Of a stretch of 64,000 nucleotides of DNA, positions 21,919 to 32,208 are shown piece after piece. The stretch lies in assembly GCA_027943335.1 (NCBI GenBank), contig BSBK01000525.1, forward strand, positions 62,001 through 126,000, given 5' to 3'. The notes under the pieces are model-generated. The model was not told the DNA's origin and did not search any database. It worked only from the letters and a program-made list of their open reading frames with translations. Position 1 is the first letter of the stretch; every line of letters begins with the position of its first letter. Origin of the DNA: Chamaecyparis obtusa (lineage: Eukaryota > Streptophyta > Pinopsida > Cupressales > Cupressaceae). The position numbers were made by a program, and so were the translations under genes.

Positions 21919-23253
21919 GGCAGAAAATCCTGAGTTAGAGGAATTTCCGCCAAGGTTCAATTAAGCCTTTGATTGGATTTTCTTCTAGATCAAAACCTCC
22001 TTTCCTCGTTGAACTACAACTTCCTCATTATTAGCTTAATTTGGCCACAAATTGCACTATGAGGGGGGCGGGGGGTGGAATTTCGGATCCTAGAGGAATT
22101 TGTGGTCGGAATTCCTCAAGTTTGAGGATTTCCACCACCTTGAGTCCCCCTTCCCCTTTTTACAACTTCAAAAAAATGTTCTTTTGTCATCAATTTTCCC
22201 TAATTCGTATTTTCAATTTTGCAGCCTCCTTATCATCCATATTAATAAAGTTCTGATCCTAGAGGAATTTGGGGTCGGAATTCCTCAAGTTTGAGGACTT
22301 CTGCCACCTTGAGTCCCCCTTCCCCTTATTACAACTTCAAAAACAAGTTCTTTTGTCATCAATTTTCCCTAATTCGTATTTTGCAGCCTCCTTACCATCC
22401 ATTTTAATAAAGTTCTGATCATGACATAGAGGGGGAAATTCCAAAACAGGAGGATTACATGGGCAGAATTCCTGAGATCTCAGGAATTCCGGCACACATC
22501 ATTATGTTGGCCCTTTACTTCCTTTTGAGTTTGTGACTCCAAAACTCGCTTCGTCTTCAAGCATTTCCACTTCATAACCTTTTAATCACGTAGTCTCAAT
22601 CTGATTTTGGCCATCACAAAGGTGTGGAAATTCTGGTTTGTGAGTAATTTGCTGGGTGGAATTCCTCTAATCAGAGGAATTCTGCCACCTTCTTGGAAGC
22701 CCTCTCCCTCTAAACTTGATTGATTCAATTCCCACCTTTTAAGATTTTAAATTCTATGACAAACCATCCAAGCTTACTTGATTTGGCAAAGAAATGCCTT
22801 GAATGGGGAGGCCGGAAATTTTGAGATAAGAGGAATTTTGGGGCAGAAATTCCTGAGTTAGAGGAATTTTCACCAGCCTAACTTCGTGGAATTTTGTCAA
22901 AAACCTCACCCTTAGCCATGTTCATACCAACTTGCCCCTCAAAACACTTCTTTTTGCCCAATCCAAATTGCATTAAAAGGGGGGAAAACTTGAGGTTGGG
23001 CGGAGATTTTCATGTTGGAGGAATTCTTGGGCGGAATTCCTTTGAATAGAGGAATTCTGCCAAGGTCTGATTTGCCTTTGACACATTACAACACCAAAAA
23101 ACTTACCTTCTCCACAAAACTTGACAAATTTCCTTCTTTACAGCCTTAATCATTAGCTTTGATCCAACTTTGGGCACTATAGGTGGGGCGGAAATTTGAG
23201 GATTAGAGGAATTTTGGGGGCAGAAATCCTGAGATTAGAGGAATTCTGCCACT
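21919..23253. repeat. Eight-unit palindrome array with about 187-bp spacing
   Basis: Eight copies of an imperfect palindrome of the form GGCGGAATTCCT-n-AGAGGAATTCTGCC occur. They start near 21919, 22104, 22273, 22463, 22655, 22841, 23030 and 23217, so the spacing is 185, 169, 190, 192, 186, 189 and 187 bp. The third of these at full length contains a perfect 24-bp palindrome at 22466-22489 with half-site GAATTCCTGAGA. A second shared motif, GAGGAATTTTGGGG, often precedes each palindrome. Units two and three (22086-22254 and 22255-22417) are close tandem copies; the others have diverged. The array lies in the U3 part of the long LTR. Confidence 0.85.
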
Positions 23254-23306
23254 CTCTTGCACTCTTTTCGAGACTTAGTCAATTTTCAGTTCAGGTGGCG
23301 AGAGGA

Positions 23307-23740
23307 TTTATACAAATATAACATTTAAGTATAAGTTAATACTTTTAAGTTATATTTGTATAAATACTGTCAAGATGTTTGAGATAGGTTTTAGCTTCAT
23401 AGGAGTAAAAACAAAGATTTTAGATTTTGGGGGTTTTCAAAAGCTTCTAGACTTAGCCAAATTTCAGGATTCAGCATGCCTTAAACATTTTAACCTCCCA
23501 CAACTGTTCTTGACTTTCTAAGGTCAAATTGAAGTTGGAACAAGAATTTTCTAAATGTTTTAACTCATCTCATCCCAAATCTTTTGATTTCAACCCCATA
23601 TCCCTGACAAAGTTAGCCTAGCTCCCACTTACACCCCAGATAGACTTGATTACCCTAGTAGGTCAAAATCGGCTAAACTCATCTTTAGACTTGGAGACTT
23701 GAAAATTTTGCCAACTAAAACCACCTAAGACCATCACAAC
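23307..23740 (-). repeat. Dispersed repeat R, copy 3 (within the long LTR)
   Basis: On the minus strand this matches the later part of the repeats at 1507-2010 and 45238-45740. It includes the phrases CTGAATCCTGAAATTTGGCT and CCTATCTCAAACATC and the foldback at 23307-23364. It lies just inside the start of the LTR at 23803, which suggests the other two copies derive from LTRs of this family. Confidence 0.65.
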
Positions 23741-23808
23741 TACTGATAAAGCAAAAAGAGGGGGTCCCCATTTGCAATGGGGCGATGGTGTGAAAACCTC
23801 ACATGTAC

Positions 23809-25203
23809 CATGGAAAAAGGAACAAATCTTGCTGGTTTGGTTAGTCTAAACCCTACGAGGATAGAATGATGATGTTTTAATATTTTAGCAGTTTTATGAG
23901 GAATCAATGCACATGCTTTTTCATTCGTGTTTAGAATTTTATTCTCTGGGCATCTGACATTTTCTATGCCTGTATGTTTTTAATTCATTGTCTACCTTTC
24001 TACCTTATGTTTTGACTCATCTAGCTTGTTGGAAGGTTGTTGAGGAAATTAAGAGTGAAAGAAAGGAAACAATCGTATCATATTTTTAGGACTCAAAAAT
24101 AGAAGTTATAATAACTAACTAGAAGGGCTTTAAAAAAATAATAAACTATCTAAAACTAAATTTAGGAAGTGATAGAACCAAATAAGAGGGAGAAGAGCCA
24201 AATAGATAAAGTCTAGGCTAGTCAAAAGACTAGCCTGGGTATGTAAAAGTCATAAACTACAAACCAATCCCATGAAAGGATTGCTCCTTGTCAAAAGACA
24301 AAATAAAGGGTTCTGTGGAGATCAATATTATAGTATGGATCATAGTTAGGAGAAGAAGGGCCCATACCCTTGTTAATCGCCCAATTAGGGTCAAATGTTT
24401 GGAGAGTACCCATCTTCACAATCATAGGAGGAAGTAGTGTAATCTTGATGTCTCTCCTAACATCTATGATTTACTATCCTCTAGGTGTAAATAATGATTA
24501 GTGACATGTATACTACCCCTGTAGTATGTTGGTCAATTGGTGAGGCAGTCACTCAATATGTAGGGTGCAAGAATACAAATTTGAAGTTACTTGTGAAGAA
24601 GCATGTTGTCTGACATATTTATCACAATTTGTGATAGTTGCTCCATTAATCAGTTGACACATGAAATAACAATGACTTGAATCATCTAAAATAGGGATTG
24701 GATTAATACAGTGGTCCTAGAGATTGATTATAGAGCTTGATCTGGAGATAGTTGGTTAACGAAGGTAAATATCTGATCATTTATAGTTCATATGATCTAA
24801 AGAAGGTGATATGGGACCCATCCAAGTCTTTGATAAGAAACTATATCTTCCTTGGATCTTGTTTATGATTTTATATACATCGTTTATTTTATGGACTTAT
24901 TTCCTCTTATGTAGTGATTTTTAAGTTACTTGAAGTTACATGTGGGTGTGCCATCGCTTATGTTTATTTGCTTTGAAAATTTAACTCCAATTTCTTGGTT
25001 ATTTCATAGGGTTCAAAATTTGCATTTTGTCATACATTGAGTATGAATGTAAGTGTTTGTAAAGAGAGTTTAAATGGTTTCAAAGCATGTGTTGCACTCT
25101 GCATTTGACAAAATATTTTCCTAGTGTCAATTTTACATGGTTTGATTTATGTTGAGGAGAGGAGCAACCGTCCTATTTACTGTGATCAAGCTTAGATAAA
25201 TTA
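23809..25203 (+). other. DCP1 intron sequence, no gene seen
   Basis: About 1.4 kb of AT-rich DNA between two LTR elements. No reading frame over 60 codons and no repeat, hairpin or splice-bordered block stands out. Confidence 0.6.
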
Positions 25204-25208
25204 CCTGA

Positions 25209-25660
25209 TGTTAGAGTGTGCATATTAATGCATTAGGCACATTTACATATATTGCTTTAATTAATTGTGCACATGCTCAAGAATATTTTCATTCATATTA
25301 TTATGCATAATTGAGCATGTGTTTGCACATTCATGCTATAGCTTAAGTTCACTTATTTGAGCCTAAATTTACGTTAGTCTAGTCTAGTCTAGTTGGGCTC
25401 TAGTTTGCACATTGTGCATATTGTGCACTTTTAGTTTGCATATCTTAGCTCTAGTTTGCTATTTTTAGTAACAGTTAGCTTTTGGATATTTTTTGTACTC
25501 TCGCTTTGTATAAAACAAGTCATTCATTGTAATGTATCCCAATCCCAATTTCATTTGTGCAATCAATAAAGATTTCTAGGGTTGTTATAGAGCAGTGTGT
25601 GATAGGTGTTTTGCTTGCAAATGATTCCTGGCTCTTGTGGTTGTTTCATCAACTCCTACA
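25209..25660 (+). repeat. 5' LTR of the non-autonomous copia element
   Basis: It carries a TATA-like TTTGTATAAAACAAG near 25505-25519 and ends CTCCTACA, directly before the primer site. Homologous to 29007-29478. Confidence 0.85.
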
Positions 25661-25672
25661 TGGTATCAGAGC
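25661..25672 (+). other. Primer-binding site, tRNA-Met type
   Basis: TGGTATCAGAGC directly abuts the LTR end, as in most copia elements. Confidence 0.9.
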
Positions 25673-27269
25673 ATCGGATCTGACAAGTTCTTGTTGGCAT
25701 GCTTGAGGGATCCAACCTTGGGTGAAATTTTGTGTACATTGGGGTCAAATGGAGGTTGCCATCGTGTCCACATCATCAAAATTGCTAGGATTGATTGTCG
25801 TTTCATCAAAATCTGAGAAGTTGAAAAATTGGGTCAATTTAGCCACGCACATGCAAATCGAGGATAAATGTGGGGTTAGCTAAACAATTTAGGCACTTTG
25901 GTGCAAAACAGTGCTCACCATTGTGCTTAGAAGGCCCAAAAATCCATAAATCGACAATCAAATTGTCAAAATCCACCACAGTTAAAATCAAACATTTTTT
26001 TGGGGGGGTTTGGCACACATCAAGAGGTCATACGATTGTTGACAGTGCATAGTCAGCAGGCCATGTCAGTGCTAGTAGCAATAATCTGCACATGCATTTG
26101 AAATTTTGGTATAAAAACGGAGGTGCTTTTTTTTAAAAAAGGGATGCATTATCATTATTGTTGTACAGGTTCGTACGGATATGTGTCAGTAGTGGGCCCT
26201 CCTTACTTGGTGGCATTTCTAGTGCCCGCTTAAAATTAGTTGAGACCCTCTATTTTGGTGCATCTCTTTAAGTTTGGAGAGCAACAAAATATTCTAATAG
26301 AATATTCCGTGGAAATTCTGCGAGCATATTTTGGCACCAAGAGAATATTTCTACACTTTTTTTGGAAAAGGAATATTTTGGCTCTCAGTAGAATATTCTA
26401 GTGAGTGTGACGGTTAGACGACCGTCAAATTTAATCTCATGATCAATTGTTGACCAGGTTGATCCTCCTAGCCATAAAAAGTAGTAGTTTGTTTTTGCTC
26501 ATAACTTGAGCTTACGATATCAAAATCATGCAAATGAGATATGGTTGAAAAGCTGATTTTGGCACCGATCTTTCAACCATTTTGGTTTTTTTAGATTCTT
26601 AACAATTTTTTCATACTAGGCCTCCAAAGTTAGGCTTCTTTTTTGCTTTTCTGGAGCCATAAATTGAGCAAATGGACTTCGATTTTTGACTTCCACACAT
26701 TGTTGGAAAGCTCTTGATGTCCTCTATACAAGTCTTAAGTCCTTTGGCAAATTTTTTATCAGGTACTCAGAGATCTCAATCTTGTCCTTTTGGGCTCTAT
26801 CTTGGAAAACATGCATATCAATTGGTATCTTTGTGATTCAAGTGGATTTTCTTGGCATTGAGAGGATCTATATTGTCGTGTTAGTCCATTTTAGTACTTT
26901 TTCATATTTTATCGTGGATTCACATAATAGTTCACCCCTTACTCCAACTACTTTGGCTGGATAAAACAAATGGAAATCCACCTGAAGCATTTGAGGTTAT
27001 ATAGAGTAACCATGGGATTAGAACCTAAGTCTACAGGTGCTGCTAAGAAGAGAGAATGGTTTAATAGGCGTGATGAGGGTTTTTGGGACATTATGCATGT
27101 CTATGTCTCCAGATTTCCTCTTTCATATTGATTCTTGCACTACACCCAATCAGATTATAGTTGAAGTAGTGCAAAATTGAGGACTCTTAGTTGATTTTCT
27201 TTGTCCTTGGCAAGCTTGGTTTTGATTATTCATTTTTTATTTCCACATTTTATGCCACTAGAGATGCAC

Positions 27270-28090
27270 TTGGTTCTCAATACACCATGCCTTCACTTGA
27301 TGAGTTTGCTTCTCAACTCACATGAGAGCAAACCAAGTTGGTTCAGATGGGGAGATTGAAAACTTCCAAATCACAAGCTCTTATTGCTTCCTAGAGTTCC
27401 ACAAGGCAAGAAATTGAAACTCAAGGATTCCAAGTCACACAAGCAGCCCACAAACCCAATCACATAATTTGAGTTCGTCCTCTTCCAAGAGGTCATCATC
27501 GAAGAAGGATAAGCCGAAGTGTGCATATTGCACCAAGCTAGGACATGATGAGCATAGATGTTATGCAAAGAAGATTGATGAGTTGATGCATCTTCTACAA
27601 AAGCACAATATTAAACCGCCTTTATCTCATGTATCCTCTTTGACCACATCAGGTTCTACACATTCTAGGTCAAATTCCATGGCACGTGGTGAAGACAAGA
27701 TGAAAGGCCATACTCTCTTTGCATCGACACACACTCAGTTCAATAGATGGCTTCTTGATTCAGGAGCCTAACATCACATAGCATCATCATAAAGTATGTT
27801 CTCTTCTTTTGAGCATTGTTCTTTTCCATAAATCTTGATGGATAATAACACTTACATGAGTGTTACTAGGAGTGATTTTATTAGGTTGATGACGAGACAT
27901 TCAATGATGTTCTTTGTGTCCCTTCATTATCTTCCAACCTCCTTTCCATCTACTAGATTTCTCACAGTGGGAAGGGCAAGCCAATTGAGCTCACCCCTGA
28001 TTCAGTGCTTATTAGAGATCAACATAGTGGAGAGATCATTATAGTTGGTAGAGTTGATCAAGCATCGGGACTCTATGAGTTCTCTCATTT
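27270..28090 (+). pseudogene. Broken copia Gag-protease remnant
   Basis: The reading order is a Gag tail (MPSLDEFASQLT, then LVQMGRLKTSKSQALIAS), a serine/lysine-rich linker, a zinc knuckle CAYCTKLGHDEHRC at about 27517-27558, and a protease start WLLDSGA followed by HHIASS near 27750-27790. A frame change then leads to a GAG-pre-integrase block (FNDVLCVPSLSSNLLSI, then GEIIIVGRVDQASGLYEFS) ending near 28085. At least five in-frame stops occur. After this point the frame runs on without integrase signatures to the right LTR. The product would have been a nucleocapsid for particle assembly. Confidence 0.8.
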
Positions 28091-29006
28091 TCTCCCGTGG
28101 AGCATCTAGTTCCATTGACGGTCATACCTCTCATGCATCAAGAGTGGATCAGGTATATGGGGAGAGGTTTGTTTAGTTGAACTTATGCGTACTTCAATCA
28201 TCCACAATGGTTCCTGAGACTTGTTTTGATCGTCCTCCACCTCTTGCTTCTTCAGAGTTCAATTTAGTTTAGCAGGATTTTTCGTTCCTTCTAATTTCAA
28301 TAGAATGGGATGAGTACTTGCCAGATATTGCAGCAATGTTTGATACATCACACACTCCAAACACTGGGGACATGTTTGAGGATATTCCATTCCTCCTTGA
28401 TGGCAGTTTGAGCATTCCAGTCATCTCATCCTTAGTGTCTTTAGAGATTGTTCATCGGGCATCTATATAGTTGTTTGGATTTTCTTTAGTTGATTCAGGC
28501 AGCTGGACAATCGAGCAGTCTTTAGTGGTACACATCATGAGACATTTCCTTCCTTTAATGCAGTTGCTTCAGCCTTGGCCATTTAATTAGTTTTTTCCTA
28601 AGGGGAGGAAAGTGGTTTGTCACTCTTGGATCTTCATCAACATTCATCCTCAAGCCTTTATCTTTGACATTGGAGCTTCTCTCTTATGAGGGGGATACAT
28701 CGTCTCTTCTCTCTCTTATGGGGGTATATTCATTGTACTTATGTGACCGATTTAGTACTTGAGGGGCCACTTGGTGTCCATCATAGTCACATGTAGTACC
28801 TTTTTTTCTCTCTTTTTCCCATTTCATCTCTTGCTTTTTGGAGAGTTTTTTTCCCATGTGGTTTTTCTCCTTTTCTCCATTTAGAGAAACCTCATTGGTG
28901 TGAGTTGCATTGCTTTGTAAATGAGTACCTAATGAGGCCTTTGTTGCTGGGACTCATTCTTTTATTTCATGCTTTGAGCTTTTTTGTCTCCCCACTTAAA
29001 GGGGTG

Positions 29007-29478
29007 TGTTAGAGTATTCATATTTGCTGCATTAGGCACATTTTGATATATTGCTTTGATTAATCGTGCACATGCTCAAGAATATTCTCATGCGTACTAT
29101 CATCTATTATTGAGCACATGTTTGCACATTCGTGCTCTAGCATAAGTTCACTTAGTTGAGCCTAAATTTAGGTTCTTCTAGTCTAGTTGGGCTCTAGTTT
29201 GTACATTGTACATATCATACACTTCTAGTTTACATATCTTATCTCTAGTTTGTGATTTTTAGTAACTTTCATTTTTTGGATATTTTTAGTGCTCTTGCTG
29301 TATAAAGCAAGTCATTCATTCATTGTAATGTATCCCAATTCCAATTTCATTTGTGCAATCAATACATATATCTAGGGTTGTTATAGAGCATATTATATTT
29401 GCTGGATCTCTTTTGTGTGATAGGTGTTTTGCTTGCAGATGATCCATGGCTCTTGTGATTGTTTCATCAACTCCTACA
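29007..29478 (+). repeat. 3' LTR of the non-autonomous copia element
   Basis: It pairs with 25209-25660, with many substitutions and an extra 20 bp near its end. It is preceded by the purine tract AAAGGGGTG at 28998-29006. Confidence 0.85.
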
Positions 29479-29567
29479 CTTGAAACCTTTGCTTTTTTGA
29501 AATTACATCCATTGCACAGTTTGTATGTTTAATTATCTGGAGATTATATACTGTTGTATGATTTTAG

Positions 29568-29622
29568 CCTGGCTATGAGGAGAAAATAGTTGGCCATGCC
29601 ACATCAAACTTTGTTCTTTGCA
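29568..29622 (+). CDS. Putative exon of an unidentified gene, fourth block
   Basis: A 55-bp block lies between a TGATTTTAG acceptor and a GTAAGTTT donor and reads PGYEEKIVGHATSNFVLC without stops. It starts in phase 0 and leaves one base. It lies 0.5 kb before the DCP1 exon at 30120 but cannot be joined to it, because that exon needs two preceding bases. No family was recognised. It may be an alternative or captured exon. Confidence 0.4.
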
Positions 29623-30119
29623 GTAAGTTTCCAGTTTCTTCTGTCCTTCATTAAATGATGTACACGATATCAAATATCATAACTGATACATAAAATTGGA
29701 AGACACCCATTTTAAATTTTTCCTGGAATTGAGGGGCTGATGTTTAAATCAAATTTTGATTTATTATTTTTGTTTAAAGCCACAAAGAATGTGATTGCCA
29801 ATTCTGTATTACAAATCAAAAGTATCCAAATTCATACACATCCAGATTATTTGTGCATGCATTTGTATAAGTTATTTTAACATTTTCAATTAAATTTATT
29901 TGCATTCTGATGCATCAACTCTTGTATTGGTACTGCAGTATGTTGTCCATATAATATACATCTATACCTCTGTTTTTTTATTTTCTGTTTTAAAGCAATT
30001 TTGTGTGGACCAATCAGCAACTTGTGTTTTGCTTGATGTTATCTCTTTTTTTTTTTTTTTTTGAAGAGAGAAAACATATTATTTCATTTAAAGAATTTGT
30101 GTTGATGCATGTTTTGCAG

Positions 30120-30243
30120 CAATGAGTTTCAGGAGCTGGAGTCTGTTCCAACATCAGCAACTATAGAGGGTCCCCTAGAGCCGACATCATCTACTGGAAC
30201 CATTGCAGATTCTTCTGAAGAACCCCTTGAGCGTTTCTTTAGT
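30120..30243 (+). CDS. DCP1: DCP1 exon encoding the acidic linker (partial gene)
   Basis: A GTTTTGCAG acceptor and a GTATGT donor bound 124 bp. With the two bases AG from the exon at 6066, the first codon is serine and the product reads NEFQELESVPTSATIEGPLE, then PTSST and an acidic run ending EEPLERFFS. The Arabidopsis protein has the same layout right after its EVH1 domain: an EFEELEA start, GPLEPSST and a final NFFS. The exon ends in phase 0, matching the start of the exon at 51152. The segment is thought to be a flexible linker between the EVH1 and C-terminal domains. The intron before it is 24,053 bp long and is mostly retroelement. Confidence 0.9.
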
Positions 30244-32200
30244 GTATGTCTTTCTACTTTGGCTTGTCCTTGTAAGTGTGGCCAAGGGCTGTTTGTCCTG
30301 GACTGAGAAGGAGAATAGCATGCACAAGTATTTCCATATCTATCTATCATAACTGATCAGAATGAAACCATGAGGCCAATGCCACAATATCATATTATGT
30401 TTATCTTAATCTTCTTATCTTCAATTCTACATTTAGTACAAGATCACTTATATTGGTATTAAACTTATCTTGTAGTGGCAGAATCTCTTCATCTAAGTAA
30501 AAAATACATTTTCATAAAACTGAAACAAACAAGTGAATTTGCTTCCACTTATAACATGTTAAATGCTAGCACTTAAACCTTGAAATGTAAATGTTGTAAG
30601 ATTGACTGTTGTTCTAACTTAACAACCCTGGTTGCATCATTTTCGTTATTGAATTTGAATGTCCGCTTTTGTGGAAAAATTAAATCGCAAGGCAAGGATC
30701 TATTTAAGGAATCATTCCCATTGCAAATAATTTCCATCGTTTCTGGAAAACACAGATTTGAAATCTTGCAAAAAAGATATCAAATTTGAAATCTTGAAAA
30801 CCAAATTTTTTGATGTTGGAGGATACTTGATTGTCTAATTTTTATTTCATAGCCATATAGTATATTTTGCTAGATTTATATGCAATGTAGGTTAAGCTTG
30901 CTTCTTGGTTGAGTGCTTCCACTATCTCACATGGGCTAGTTTTTCCCTTTTTTTGATAGTATCTATTATAAACATTTCCCTCTTGAGCATCTCTTCCTCT
31001 TCATCTGTTCTATCTTGCATCTGTATATTATTTTCTGTTTCCTCTTGAATATATATTATCATTTTCTTGTTTTGGTCTTTTGAATTTATGTGATTAGTTG
31101 TTAGGCATTTTCGATCCTGGGTTTGCCACTTTCATAGCTAAATCTCACATGGTATCCGAGTGAAAATAGCTTAAGGTTAGTATACTTTTCGAAGATCCAG
31201 GGAAATAAATTTACTTGCATACATTTTTTTTCCTTTTTCCGTGAAAACTCAGCATGCCTTTCTCTTGCACCTTTAGATGATCTTGAGAGCCGTAAAGGTT
31301 TGAAAGAGGATTGGGCAGTGGGACAGTAGCTAATTTTGAATTTTTGTTTTGCTTGTGTTGATTTTTGCAGATTGTACACATTTTGGGGTATTCTGGTGAT
31401 TTTTTGAGCCACCCATTGCGTCTAGAAACAAAAAAAAATAACTTTAATTGTTTTTCTTAAATTTGAGTACTTAATATGGAGTTCCATTCATTATTGCATG
31501 TGTGATCTTGGAGATTACTTGATTTTTGGCACATTTTGACAATTTTTTAAGCATGCATTAAATTTGGGAGAACATAAAACATTGAAACTGATTGTTTCTT
31601 TCACTCAAAATGGAATTCTTTGTTTGGAGGCCTGTATGAGTTTTCTCTACACTGCATTGGATGAGAAATTGTATGATTTGAGCTATGTTTGAGGAAGTTT
31701 TGGTTTGTTGTTCAAGTTCGATGGTGGGCTGTTAATGGTTTGGAGGAAGCTGTTTATTTTGTTTGAAGACTTCTTGTATGAGGTTGAGGAGATTTTATTG
31801 CTTGAGAATTAAAGTACTTTTTAACGTACATTGTTTGCTTTGCGCTTTACATCGTCTCCGTGTGAGCTTGGCTTTCCATTCTTCGTTGGTTGATCATCAT
31901 CAATACATGCCATACTACAATGTTTTTCCCTTAATGACATTGACTTGTTGTTACATGTGCGGTGTCCTTTTGTTGCAATTGTGGTTTTTCATTCAAATTA
32001 CTGATGGCCTTATTATGAAAAGTAATGATACAGAGAATGATTACCAAGATAGTCAATATTAACAAAGGAGCTATAAAGCCTCCTTAAATAATAGTTGTGA
32101 ATGATTTTTCCATTAAGGATAAGATGACAAGTAAGAAAAGTAGATGACAACTTAAAGAAAAAAGAATACACCTAAAGTCTATTCTAACAACATAATTGAC
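30244..32200 (+). other. DCP1: Start of the 20.9-kb DCP1 intron, no gene seen
   Basis: AT-rich DNA with short open frames that show no domain. A GTATCCGAGT word near 31152 resembles a decayed copia primer site but has no LTR beside it. No repeat unit is evident. Confidence 0.55.
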
Positions 32201-32208
32201 CATTATCA

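Larger units (their letters stand above)
19729..23803 (-). mobile_element. 4.1-kb solo-LTR-like element, inverted copy
   Basis: It is bounded by an exact 5-bp duplication TGTAC at 19724-19728 and 23804-23808. On the minus strand it starts TGTGAGGTTTTCACACC and ends CACATCAACA, like the element at 6765-16453. Homology to that copy is patchy but runs along most of the length, including the leader with GCGAA words and the CTAATTAGGGTT/CCAATGAGAAAAT segment at 20580-20740. Its U3 is about 1 kb longer than in the other copy because of the palindromic array at 21919-23253. The internal open frame of the sister copy is mostly missing here. No second LTR is seen, so solo LTR is the simplest reading. 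Confidence 0.75.
25209..29478 (+). mobile_element. Non-autonomous copia element with gag-protease only
   Basis: The LTRs at 25209-25660 and 29007-29478 start TGTTAGAG and end CTCCTACA, and are only about 85% identical by eye, so the element is old. Five-base flanks are CCTGA on the left and CTTGA on the right, a target duplication with one change. A primer site TGGTATCAGAGC follows the left LTR and a purine tract AAAGGGGTG precedes the right one. The internal 3.3 kb encodes a broken Gag with zinc knuckle, a protease start and a GAG-pre-integrase segment, but no trace of integrase, reverse transcriptase or RNase H. This matches the plan of gag-only non-autonomous retrotransposons mobilised by relatives. 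Confidence 0.85.

Noticed and set aside
22041..22294. Open frames of 64-71 codons in the palindrome array
   Set aside because: They are products of the tandem units and end differently in each unit; no domain is seen.
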